A stretch of DNA of 64,000 nucleotides from Zygnema cylindricum (taxonomy: Eukaryota > Streptophyta > Zygnematophyceae > Zygnematales > Zygnemataceae): assembly GCA_037447655.1 (NCBI GenBank), contig JBBHKE010002292.1, forward strand, positions 405,195 through 469,194, read 5' to 3'. The position numbers and the translations under genes were made by a program. The notes beneath the pieces are model-generated. The model made no database searches and was not told where the DNA came from. It worked only from the letters and a program-made list of their open reading frames with translations. Position 1 is the stretch's first letter. The number at the start of each line of letters is the position of its first letter. This document shows, one piece after another, positions 48,813-59,524 of this stretch.

Positions 48813-50575
48813 TTAAACGACTTCTCTATGAAAGGACTCAAATTCCTCGTTCTCCCATTCAGCCTCATCAAGGACTTCATCCTCGTGAGTGTCAGCATCT
48901 AAAATGCCTCGGACAAAATCTCGTGCCATTGTAGAAGGAATCGGTACCTCGTCTCCTTCAAAATGGCATCGCCATTTCATGATGATCTCTTGTAAATCAT
49001 CGGTGAGCATTTTCTCCTCCCATTTCACGTCCTTCAATGACAATCCGCACTAGATCATAGCCTTTCGTGCGTAACCCATCTCATGCTTGTCCTTCACTGC
49101 GTTGACTTCGCGAATTGAATCGCGAGCCAACTTAAGGAAGAAAGCCTTCCCGGGCCCGAGTAGCTTCTCCGACCAACCCTTGCCACTTGGGTGGGACCAC
49201 GCATGCTTCTCACTCCCGGTCATTTTCCAATTCTCCAATTTTTGCGACCAAACCTCCTTAATCTTGGAAATGACGAAGGAGTCGGCGGGTTGCACAAGGT
49301 GAGTCCAGCACGGAGGGAAGTAGTGGAGAATCTTCTTTTTGGCGAGTAATACTCGGCTCACCTCTTCAAAATAATGTGCACGCCACAATTGTCGAGGAAG
49401 ATTATTTTTTCACTTACATCACAGTCTCCTTGGTAAGACATGGGCTCTTCTATCCATTGCGGGAATACCGTTTTGTCGTTCCACCCTTTAGGGCCTGTTC
49501 GGTAGCAAACTCGTACAATCAGAAAAAATGAAGGATAGGGAGGAGGGGTGAGTTACATGAGGGAGAGAGAGAGAGAGGTGGAGGAGGCCAAGAGGGGGGG
49601 GAGAGGGAGAGATACAGAGTGAGGGTGGGAGAGGAGTGAGGGGGAAAGGGATGAGGAGGAAGCATTACAAACCAATAGGAAACGGTTAAACATATGTTCA
49701 TAGAGAGGAATAGTTAAAGAATAGAGGAAAATAATAACGAAGATGAACAACGAAGATGAACAAAATGTCAAAGATTAAAATTGTTGGAAAATTACCTGGT
49801 ACATCGTCGGCAAGGCCCTTTAAGGGATAATTTCGACCGCGGTTTGTGAATATTTTTATCGGAGTCTCGATTCGTGCGTTCACTCCTCCCGTGAGTCGTA
49901 CCATCAATGTCATGGACTCTCCACCGCCCGCAACGTCGGCGTATTTGACGACCTCGTCGTCGCGAAAGCCTAAAGTTCTTTTGTTGTCCATATTTACAAT
50001 TAAACGAGTCTCGTCCATGTTCTCTACCAAATCCTCGTTAAAAAAACCTATTATCCACCAAAAAAATAGAAATAAACAAAACACAAATAAGTATAATGAA
50101 AGGGGTAATAATGTTGGTTAATATTTTTGTCATCTTTAAAAATTGAGGGGGTTACTAAGACAACAAATGTTCTTTTTACACTCATTACCCTCAACAAACA
50201 CGGAAATGAAACAAAATATAAAAATTTATAACGCAAGAAGCAACAAAAAGAGGGAAATTATCAAGCTTACCCGAGAGAAATCCCCTTTTCAATACGCCGA
50301 TGTGATATGCCATGGTTCTCTCTATGTATTCCTCTTTCTCCGGACTTAATTGAAGTTTGCTCTTTTGGGCTCGGGCGACAATGCTTTGCTTTTCGAAAAA
50401 GCGTTGAATCTAACGCCGAGTGATTGTGGGCTTGATCTCTTCACCATTGTCATTGATAAATTCCGACGCACCATCATTTTTCATTTCGGCAATGATGTAA
50501 TTTGCCATTTTTCCCACAATGATAATCGACATTTTCATGCCCGCTTTTTGGAATCGGTAGAATTCGTCCACTAAG
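48813..50575 (-). pseudogene. DDE_1 (pogo/Tc1-mariner-like) transposase, three exons, broken
   Basis: Minus strand. Inferred exons: 50575-50271, 50047-49796, 49494-48813; GT-AG boundaries with matching phases. N-terminal part ends QRFFEKQSIVARAQKSKLQL with IERTMAYHIGVLKRG. Catalytic motifs: NMDET (first Asp), LDNCGVH (second Asp), THLVQPADSF (third Asp). The layout matches the DDE superfamily endonuclease/CENP-B-like transposases. Damage: an in-frame TAG in exon 1, a 1-nt frameshift just after LDNCGVH, and a stop near 49050. Not functional. Terminal inverted repeats were not identified. Confidence 0.8.
49545..49660. repeat. Purine-rich GAGAGG tract in transposase intron
   Basis: GAGGGAGA-type low-complexity sequence on the plus strand inside the second intron of the transposase pseudogene. 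Confidence 0.7.
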
Positions 50576-51280
50576 TCCAAGTGAACTTTGTGTTAGTTTT
50601 TGTACATTGGTACGAATCCGTACGCGCTTTTTGTTTCATGCGTGGCATACTTCAGTCTTGGTCATGTACGGACTTTCACGTGAAATGTTAGTTCGCGTCC
50701 GCGTGCGGTTTTCACGCGGCAGTACACTTAAATATAAACGTCGTAGGAGGAATCCTTAACAAGAACGTTTAATATTGGAACTTTATATAATTGGGTAAAA
50801 AAAAGGACTTTATATTGGGAACGCTATTGTTATGTATTGTTGTGGTTCAGAGTTACATTTCACATTTGGTATCGAAGCAGGTTACGATTCCCGGGCGTAG
50901 TTTTTTAAATACGCAATGGGCTCAAGGAAACTTACCTGATCAAATTTAGACCGTAAATTACAAGCCGATCCCTTTGAGCTTGGCTCCAAAATGGTCAATC
51001 TCAATGCCGAATTATTTAGTGAATGGGCAGAAATTATGAAAGATAGAGAAAAGAAAAAAAGAAAAAAGAAAGTAAAAGATGAAAAACCTAATGATGATGA
51101 TGACTTTAGTGACGTTTCCACAAATCATCAAGAAAGCCAATCATGTTTAATGGAACTAACTATGCCATTTGGAAACAATACATTAAATGAACCTTTACGA
51201 TGAAGAAACTTTGGAAAATCACCATTGGAGAATAAACAAAACCTAAGGATCTGAAGGAAAGAAAAAAATGGATGTTAAGT

Positions 51281-51485
51281 GTAATTGTAATAGCGGATCG
51301 AACTTGTTTATAAAGGGGTATTTAGGTGTTATGATTATAGAGTACTAAATTTGGTAGACGTCCGCGAAAGAATCACGCTATTTGGAGTTATATTCTAAAA
51401 GTTATAGCGATGGGTGAATTTAGGTGACAGCATGGGGTCTAAATAACAAGTGGGTATCATTGAAACGGGTTAAGGGTCAAATTAG
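51281..51485 (+). repeat. Gypsy LTR fragment
   Basis: About 175 bp nearly identical to 62378-62550 (landmarks ATAGCGGAT, GTATTTAGGTGTTATGATTA, AATCACGCTATTTGGAGTTA). Ends where a TACACCGTGGATCGCTATTA MITE-like terminus begins, which in turn abuts copia sequence. Confidence 0.8.
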
Positions 51486-51512
51486 TACACCGTGGATCGC
51501 TATTAGCTCCCA
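51486..51512. mobile_element. MITE terminus remnant
   Basis: TA followed by CACCGTGGATCGCTATTAG, a CACCGCG-type end, then copia coding sequence without any MITE interior. Confidence 0.55.
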
Positions 51513-51942
51513 TGAGAAGATTCATTTTTGGGTATGTGTTGTATGTGGGGGAACGTGCTTGCAGTTGGAGAGTAAGTAACAAAAGGTGGTTGCTCAGTCT
51601 ACTATGGAGGCTGAGTATATGGCCTCTTGTTCTTTTGTGAAAGAGTTGATGTGGATGAAATCCTTGTTGCAAGAATTGGGGTATATGAAGGAGGGAGTGC
51701 ATGAAGTCTTTTGTGATAATCAAGCTGCAATTGAAACCAATCCAAAACATCATTTCAAAGCTAAACATATGGACATAAGATTGAGCTTCGTAAGAGAAAA
51801 GTTGAAAACAAAATTTTGAATCTTGTGTATAGACCTGATGAAGAAATAGTGGCTGACATGATGACCAAACCTGTGCCCTCTCCCAAATTAAAGTATTGTA
51901 GGGAAAAATGGCGGTTGAAAGAAAAATTAAAACTAAAGTAGA
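51513..51942 (+). pseudogene. pol: Copia RNase H remnant
   Basis: C-terminal part of copia RNase H closely related to 17960-18406: MEAEYMASCSFVKELMWMKS, VFCDNQAA and HHFKAKHMDIRLSFV, then frame-shifted VADMMTKPVPSPK. Truncated on the left at the MITE remnant. Followed by a purine-rich tract and LTR2. Confidence 0.85.
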
Positions 51943-51954
51943 AAATAAGGGGAG

Positions 51955-52861
51955 TGTTGAAATTAACTAAAGGTTTTAATAGTATTTTCTAGGTCTAAAT
52001 AGATAGAAAAGAGTGACAAGCGCAGGCAGTCAGCCTCCACCTTCTCTCTCCATCCCCCATACCTGTTGTAGTCACTGAAAGAGGGAGAGAGAATAGTGGA
52101 GCCATGGCTACCTCAGCTTCACCAATGCAGGACTGAAGAGTGACCTCAGTCACTCTCAACAAAAAGGTTGAGTCCGGCAAGACTCGAACCTCCGACCTGT
52201 ACGCATAGCGTAGCCATTTGCTCTAACTGGTCTGTTATAGTAGTTCGCTAGGGTATATAGGGTTTGACATATATTTAAACAATGTTACAGTAGTAATTCC
52301 GATTAGAGAAATGTAAACATAGATACATGGAACAAGTTAAATACACTGCGAATAAGATTCCGCACGAAACAAATTAGTAAGACGTTTATTTTAACGGTTG
52401 AGATGAGATACTAAATTCTATCTAACGGCGCACGTCATCGCCGAGATCTCGAAATGGTCACTTGGGTATTTTGTGACGTAGCATTACCTGGCGCCACGTG
52501 GAGAGATAACATTTGGTCGCGAGAATTCCGGGGAGCGTATGGACGACTGAAAAGTGGACACGCGTCTACTTAATGGCCTTGTCGTACAAAAGCCGTACAG
52601 AAAGTTTATCGGCTGTAGTACTTTTTGGTACTGTACATTTTTTTGATTGGTTCGTACAGTCAGTAGATAGGGGTCGTGAGAGGGAATTAGAACTTAGGAA
52701 AAATCAGGTAGATGGTCCTCTCTCTCTTTAAGAGTTTGTATAAATTGACATCTTTGCCACCATATAACTTATCGCCTGGTTGGGCATTTTCAAAGATTCT
52801 TTTTTCTACAGACTTAGGGGAGTTTAGGATGCACACGGGTGCAAACAAATTGTCATCTAGT
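51955..52861 (+). repeat. Copia LTR, 3'-truncated (LTR2)
   Basis: Starts TGTTGAAATT after GGGGAG and follows LTR1 along its length, including the tRNA-like module, a CCACGTGG G-box near 52496 and CAGTAGATAGGG near 52661. It breaks off after about 52845, where LTR3 begins, so it lacks the last part of U5. Confidence 0.85.
52166..52245 (-). other. tRNA-like module in LTR2 (antisense), best preserved
   Basis: Minus strand reads CCAGTTAGAGCAAATGG (A-box/D-arm-like), a stem-loop TACGC-TAT-GCGTA at the anticodon-arm position, then CAGGTCGGAGGTTCGAGTC (variable region and T-arm with B-box GGTTCGAGTC), then a 3' acceptor-like tail. Offset 211 bp from the LTR start. Order and spacing follow a eukaryotic tRNA; the T-stem pairs imperfectly and the 5' acceptor half is not convincing. 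Confidence 0.65.
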
Positions 52862-53898
52862 TGTAGAATTTAATGGTTTTTAAAGTATTTTCTAGGTCAG
52901 AAATAAGAAAGAAGCCGAGGCAGTCTACCTCTAACTTCTCTCTCCAACTCTCAAACTTGTCGCAGTCACTGAGAAATTGGAGAGGAAGCTAGAGCCATGG
53001 CTACCTAGGCTATCCTGAGGTTTACGGGAAATATATATTTGGGGTTTATTAAGTAAAAATATATATGCGGCGGCCACAGGATTTGAACCTGGTACCTGCC
53101 GACCGGCAAGCTACCGGTAGCCGGTAACCTTAGCCGTTAAGTCTAGAAGTAGTATTACGTACTATATAGTTTGATATCTATTTAAACATTATTACGTAGG
53201 ATAAATCATTTAACTATAATTTTTTAGGGGATACATAGAACCAGTAGTGTAAAAGTACGAATTGCGGTACAGACAAGAAATCAATACCGCGCATTGATTT
53301 CGTAAGCGAAATAAATACAGCGCATGTATTTATTACGGCTCCGATCAAATGTGAATTTAATCGGACGGCCAGAATTAACGTCGAGATCTCGGAAGAAGAA
53401 TTCGGCGGTTTGTGGGCATCGCCACATCGAATGACACGTGGCGAAATTACATTGGATCGTGGTATCTTCGGAGATTACGACACCGCATCCGGATATGACA
53501 TGTGTCGACATTTAGGCCATGTTGTACAATTTCCGTACATAAAGTACACCAGCGACTGTACTTTTGTGTACGGAGGAGAAATCTTATTGGTTCCGTACAT
53601 CAGTAGATAGAGTCTGTGAGAGAGATAGGACTTAGAAAAATTAGGAGATAGGATCCTCTCTTCAGACAGCTTCTGTACAAAAGGTCAACTTTGACCCTCC
53701 ATAACTTACTACTCAGGGGAGCAAATTCACAGATTCTTTTTGCTATCGACTCACGGAAGTCTTCTCTTCACAGGGGTGCAGGTGGTTAGAGTTTTTGTCT
53801 GCCAAGGTGGCATTTATTTTTGCTGAAACACAAAGGGGTCAGGATTATCCTAGAGGCTTCTTGGAAGTTGTCCACTCTGAGGACTTATGGAGGTCTCA
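52862..53898 (+). repeat. Copia LTR, full length 1037 bp (LTR3)
   Basis: TGTAGAATTT...GGTCTCA, TG...CA termini, matching LTR1 in length and order of motifs (tRNA-like module, CACGTGGC near 53438, CAGTAGATAGAG near 53601, AACTTACTACTC). Preceded directly by LTR2 and followed by a different copia fragment. Confidence 0.88.
53067..53145 (-). other. tRNA-like module in LTR3 (antisense)
   Basis: Minus strand: GGCAGGTACCAGGTTCAAAT then CCTGTGGCCGCC. T-arm stem CAGG/CCTG pairs exactly around a TTCAAAT loop. Same 205-bp offset from the LTR start as in LTR1. Confidence 0.62.
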
Positions 53899-53904
53899 GA
53901 GTTT

Positions 53905-54357
53905 CAGCAAATAGCGTTCTAAAATACTTGGCAGGTACCCAGAACATCAAGCTTGTACTCGCAGGGGGAAAGGTAAAGTTACAGACTTGGAGCAATAGCA
54001 ACTATGGAGATATTCCAAGCCAAAAATCATCAACTGATTTCATTCTAAAGATTGGAAATGGAACTTGCTGCAGGAGCAGCAAGTTACAGAAGGTCACAGC
54101 TTGGGTACATGCAAACCGGTCCTCAGGTTATCAGGTGTGAAAACCAGGCAGCCATTTCTATTGCATTTAACCCCAATTATCATTTTAAGAGCAAACATAT
54201 GGATGTCAGACTACACTTTGTTAGAGAAAATGTGCTTGGAAGATTGATAAAAATAAGTTATTTACTGGATGAAAAGATGGTAGCTGATATGTTAACTAAA
54301 GCTCTTTCTGCTCCTAAGTTGCAGTATTGCAGAATGTCTATTGGGTTGAGTTACTGA
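53905..54357 (+). pseudogene. pol: Copia RNase H remnant, second family
   Basis: VLKYLAGTQNIKLVLAGGK, TWSNSNYGDIPSQKSSTDF, ENQAAISIAFNPNYHFKSKH, MDVRLHFVRE, MVADMLTKALSAPKL. The RNase H landmarks are present but the sequence differs from the copia family at 17.9 and 51.6 kb and carries a frameshift near 54105. Begins immediately after LTR3. Confidence 0.82.
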
Positions 54358-54376
54358 GTCTGAAGATTTAGGGGAG

Positions 54377-55380
54377 TGTTGAATTTAGGAAATCTTCATA
54401 CTCAGTAAACAAGGCAGTGAGGAGAGTCTAAGGACTTACAATAATTTTTCTAAGAAAACTGTAATAATTACCTTATTTAGTATGACAATAGCAAAAGTAC
54501 TTTAAGTGTATTGTACTTCTGCAAGGACACGCGTCGGCAAAAGAAAATCATACAGGTTTTATGGAAAGGCGCCGACGCACTTTGACACGCGTCATACATC
54601 CAACGAACACATTTGAAGAATCGGACGAACGAGGACTTAGCCGATTATCTGGGAAAATTGTGTTACAACATTTTACGTCGACCATAGATTTGAATCGGGT
54701 CAACGGACGCGATTCACGTGGGACCACAAAGTGACTCATCACTTTGTACGAACTCAGGTGACATGGGCCACTTGTTCAACAATCATCTGGAGGTTTGCAT
54801 CCACTACTGACTAAGCACGTAGAACACTACTGTACGATAGACTATGTGTATATATTTGAAACACATTAGTTTGTAGCGTAGCTTAGTAGAATTCAGTGTT
54901 ACTTTAATCATATTTTTGTCTAGTAGCCAAATAGGGCTTAGAAGTACTAACGATACAGTATGGTATCGTTTCGGTACTTTGTCTTAGCATAGTATAGTAC
55001 TGTAGTTCCAGACGTAGACATCTAATTAGTTAGTTTTTAGTAGATACTCTCTCTGAATTTAAAGTTGAGTACTTAGCAAAAATTGTATTATCCAGTATTG
55101 ATATCTAACTCTCCAAGAGACAGTTTTTGGGAAACTTCCAAGTGTTATATCGTATGGTTTATAAGGTCAGTTGGGCTGCAATTTTGGGACTCGACCGACT
55201 ATATGAGATACTGTAATAGTGTGAAATTTTGGTGCTTTTTGGACACTTGAGTTACTTTCTGCGGTGTATCAAAGTTGGCTGTTTGATAGGATTTCTGGTA
55301 GCTTCTGTTGAAGTCTATGTCTACATCTAACTACTACTGCTAGTTCTTCCCCTGCAACTGTGGTTGTAGAACATCAAAAA
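54377..55380 (+). repeat. Probable 3' LTR of second copia family
   Basis: Starts TGTTGAATTTAGG after the purine tract GATTTAGGGGAG, directly after the RNase H stop. The right boundary is unproven; the inverted-repeat arm at 55381 sets the latest possible end. No gene inside. Confidence 0.45.
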
Positions 55381-56145
55381 TCTGACAAAACTTACAGTTT
55401 CACGTCATTATGACGTTTCCACTACGCGGTTTGTTAAAACGCAGTTTCATTAAAACGGCCTGTCTTAAATCATTATTTGTAATTTTTTACTTAATAAAGT
55501 ACAATTTTGCAAAGTCAGACATGACCGTACACCACACTTTTCAAAACTGCAGTGTATTAACGTTCGTAAGGAACAATTTAGAATAATGTACTATGTTTAT
55601 ACTGATAGAGTCAAAATTTGGTGTGACGGAATTAGCATACATAACTCTAATTACGATTCGCGGTGTAGTTTGTCTTTTGCAATCAATTTATTAGTGTTGG
55701 ATTATCTTTTTTTGACATACCTTCAAGTGTTCGCGTATACTCACACCTTTTAGGGTTTTAGGTAGTTAGCGTATGGATGGTATGCCTCCGTACATCAGCT
55801 AGGCGTGTGATTGGCTTAAAAATTCAATACACCGCGAATCGTAATTAGAGTTATGAACGCTAATTCGGTCTCCTAAATTTCGACTCTATCACGTTAAATA
55901 GAGTACATAATTCTAAATAATTCTTAACGTTATTTAAAGTAATTTTTGAATGAGCGTTAAAAACGTTAATACACTGCTGTTTTGAAAAGTATGGTGTACG
56001 GTCATGTCTAACTTTGCAAATTTGTACTTTATTAAGTTAAAAAGTACAAATAATGATTTAGTATAGGCCGTTTTCATGCAACTTGGTTTTAACAAACCGC
56101 ATAATGCAAACGTCATAATGACGTGAAACTGTACGTTTTGTCAGA
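55381..56145. repeat. Large inverted repeat, ~300-bp arms
   Basis: Arm 1 at 55381-55665 and arm 2 at 55830-56145 are inverse copies (TCTGACAAAAC...CGCGGTG and its inverse), separated by about 165 bp. Each arm's inner end is a CACCGCGAATCG MITE terminus next to TA. Confidence 0.85.
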
Positions 56146-56336
56146 TCTTGTACTTGTACTTAATTTACAATTGATATATTTAGCGCCCAAATTTACGCCC
56201 AAATTAGAGTTATTGATATATTAGAGTAAAATTCCTTTTTGAAAAAGTCATATCACACAAATTAGAGTTCATAACTCTAATTATTTTTATTTTTTTTTAA
56301 TCTAATTTTTTCTTTACTCTAATAACGATTCGCGGT
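55830..56336. mobile_element. MITE, CACCGCGAATCGTAATTAG subfamily (E2)
   Basis: 507 bp with TA at both ends, left end CACCGCGAATCGTAATTAG, right end the inverse of ACCGCGAATCGTTATTAGAG. Interior unlike family A. Its left ~316 bp form arm 2 of the large inverted repeat. Confidence 0.8.
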
Positions 56337-56516
56337 ATAGTGTAGTTTTTTAGTGCATATGAGTACGATTTAGCCATTTTTGGATGTAGGAACAAGTTTA
56401 TCTCAAAAACTATATGTTGAGTTTTTGGGTTGTTGTTGAAATCGTGCGATTTTTTCCTTATTTCCGATTGCTACGTATAATTCATGACCGTTTAAAAAAT
56501 CGCAGAAAATCATGAT

Positions 56517-56745
56517 GTACTTTCTGTCTGGTAAACTGAACGGACAATTTACGGAAGCTGTACGGTATTCTACAGTAAATGTACGGTTTTGTACGAAAAA
56601 AGTACGGACTTTGACGAAAAGATACTTGCACTTCGTAGTACTTTCTGTCTGGCAAATTTAACATAAATTTTACGCGAAGCGTACGGAATTCTACTTAAAA
56701 TGTACTGACTATGACGAAAAGAGACAGAACTGCACAGAAAATGTA
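56517..56745. repeat. ~121-bp tandem duplication, GTACTTTCTGTCTGG
   Basis: Two units starting at 56517 and 56638, each GTACTTTCTGTCTGG, then (T)AACTGAAC-like, ATTTACGG, GTACGG. Related sequence lies inside the hAT element at 44698-44840. Confidence 0.75.
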
Positions 56746-57109
56746 CAAACTGCTGTATATGTAAAATTCATTTTTGTTTACATGTACGGAATAGTACGGA
56801 CGAAAATTCATTAACAAGTTTTACGATTCTTTAAAAAAGTTCAATGCGTTCGTTACGTACAATTCCTCGCGATTGAATTGTTTGCACTAAAAAGTATGAA
56901 CAACTATGGTTTTTGACAACTTTGACTGAGAATATCTCTCAAATTACTTCCAAAATCTATGTGTAAATTTGCATGTGTGATCCTTTGTGTTTGACCTCAA
57001 TTGTGGAGAATTTGCAGACCTACTGTGTGTTTGATTTGTAATTTGTTGTTTGTCAAAGATGCTTGCTAGATTGGCTATGTGTAAGAGTTTCCAGCTTGTT
57101 TAATGTAAC

Positions 57110-57366
57110 TCTCAGACCTCCATAAGACCTCAGAGTAGGCAGCTCACACGAAGCCTCTAGGATATCTCTGACCCCTTTGTGTTTCAGCAAGAATAACTGC
57201 CACCCTGGCAGACCAAAACTCTGACCACCTTCACCCCTGTAAAGGCAAGACTCCCTTGAGTCTATAGCAAAAAGAATCTCTGAATTTGCTCCCCTGAGCA
57301 GTAAGTTATGAAGGGTCAAAGTTGACCATTTGTAAAGAAGCTCTCTGGGAGAGAGGGTCCAATCTT
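57110..57366 (-). repeat. Partial copia LTR (R-U5-like), inverted
   Basis: Minus strand matches the last ~255 bp of LTR1 and LTR3, starting at GATTGGACCC. On its right it joins directly to gypsy gag of the opposite orientation. Confidence 0.88.
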
Positions 57367-57385
57367 TAATAATCATGCTGCCGCT

Positions 57386-58612
57386 GTGGATGAAACCATT
57401 TCCAAATTGAAAAGTGAATTGAAAGTTGTTAAAGAAAATGGAAATGCTTCAAATGAGAAATTAGATGAACTTATTAACTTACTTCAGACCAAGAATGATA
57501 TTAATGACCAAAAGGGTGAAAGTAGTAAAAGGAATGCTAGTTTTAGAGAGGATGATCATGATAGACCTAAGAAGATAAGAGATCTAAAATTGTCTATTAG
57601 TGAGGCACCATCGTTTGATGGGGCCAAGATTGATGAGTTGGATGCTTGGATTTTTCATATAGAGTATTATTAGGAATCTAGAAATTGTGATCATGATGAT
57701 TACATTTTTTTTGCTGTTAGCTGTCTGAAAGGCGATGCTCAGATTTGGTATTACACTCAAAGAAGGTCTAAATTGATTCCTGATAATGCTAATTGGGAAA
57801 CTTTTAAAACCGCGATCAAATCGTGATTCTTTTTTATCACTTTTAAATCCAGAATGGAACAAAAGTGGTTGAACTGTAAGCCGACTGGATCTGTGAAGGA
57901 TTACATTATGGAATTTGACTCATATAGCATTCACGTCATAGGTTTGACTGATGAAATGGCTAAGTTGCATTTGTTAAATTATCTAAACCCTATACTGAAA
58001 TCAGAATTGAAACATCAAAAATTTAATAATTTGAAAGAATTACAAGACAAGGCATTGGAATTAGAGGATCAGTTGGGGTATAATCGGGAAACTAGATCAC
58101 TTAGGGGTAATTTGAATGAAGTATCAGAGTGGGATGAGGGGGAATTTGTGGATGAGGGTCTAAATGCTGGTCTGGTGAATAGGCAAAATATTTTCAGGGG
58201 AAATCAGAAGGGTGGACATAGTGTTAATGCGGGAAACAAATTTAACAATAGAGGGGGATACATCAAGAGTCATAAACCAAACAATAATACTAAGAAGCCT
58301 AACCTTACCATCCCCACATACATTATTTGTCAGAAAAAGGGTCATAGAGCATTTGAGTGTGCACAACTGAAAAAGATTAATGTTATGACTGTGGAGAGGA
58401 GGGACATTTTAGTGGAGAATGCACAAAACCCAAAAAGAAAGTCACTTGTTTCAAATGCGGAGGTCCAGATCATTACGCTAAAGACTGTACAGCTAAAGGT
58501 TCTCTCAAAACAGTCGATGTAAATGAAAGTCTCCAAGATGATATTGCATTATACCTAGCTGAGCAAGAAGCCCAAGAGGTGAGAAACGGAAAGGACAAAC
58601 TGAAAGTCCTCA
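57386..58612 (+). pseudogene. gag: Gypsy gag remnant
   Basis: Close relative of the gag at 12.5-13.7 kb: KSELKVVKENGNASNEKLDE, a stop (TAG) at 57671-57673, then LSISEAP and DYIMEFDSYSIHVIGLTDEM. Knuckles CQKKGHRAFEC and, after a 1-nt frameshift near 58380, the remaining CCHC units in another frame. Confidence 0.87.
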
Positions 58613-58613
58613 G

Positions 58614-59521
58614 TTGAGTCAACCGGATCCAGAAGTTAAAGAGTTAATTGTGGAGGGCAAATTAATGAATGGAAAAGTTAGGATAGCTGAATTTATTATG
58701 ATTCTCACTACACTGCATAGTTTAAAGAATCCTTTTGATGAAATTCTCAACAACAGACGTGTGTTAGGACAGTTAAGTAATGATGACACCAAACACAGTT
58801 TGATTAGATTCGAGTCATTAGTGGAAGGAAAACCGTTGAGAGTAATGGTTGATTCAGGTGCCACACATAATTTTATTTCACATAGATTTGTAGAGGAAAA
58901 TAAAATTCCTACTGTCATAGGGAAAAGCCTTTACATGTTCAAGTGGCAAATGGTAATAAATCCACATTAGACTTACAAACTGACACGATATAAGTTGATA
59001 TCCAGGGTCATAAAATGAAAGATGTGTGTGAAATAATGAATATGGGAAGTGAAGAACTAATTTTGGGAAAGCTTTGGTTAAATGAACACAATCCTCAAAT
59101 TAATTGGGAAATTCACACCTTGAAAGTGAAGTCTGAAAACGGTTGGAAGGTTTTGCAAGCATTATCTCATAAGAAATTGCATAGGAATTATATAAATAAC
59201 ATAACCAGATTCGGAGTGGAAGGTTTGATATCTGCTAAACAATTTAAAAAGCACTTAAAAGATAAAACAAATCATGCTTTCTTGTTATTAGTAACTGAGG
59301 CAGTTATTGATCAAAGGGGGGGAGAAAATACTACCATTGATGTCATCACTAAATCAGACACCACTAAAACTCTCGAAAAACTAAAATCTGATTTTGTAAC
59401 TGACATTTATACATATGATGTTGTTGTTAAAGATTTGATTTTTGAAATTCAAGATGTTTTTCCAAGTGATTTTCCCTCAGGAAGGCCACCTTCCCGAGAT
59501 GTGGAACATGTTATTAACCTT
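58614..59521 (+). pseudogene. pol: Gypsy protease and linker remnant
   Basis: Retropepsin-like active site MVDSGATHNFISHRFVEE near 58850, continuing GEELILGKLWLNEHNPQINW-like sequence (EELILGKLWLNEHNPQINWE). Broken by a stop at 58968 and another at 59522. Confidence 0.85.
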
Positions 59522-59524
59522 TAA

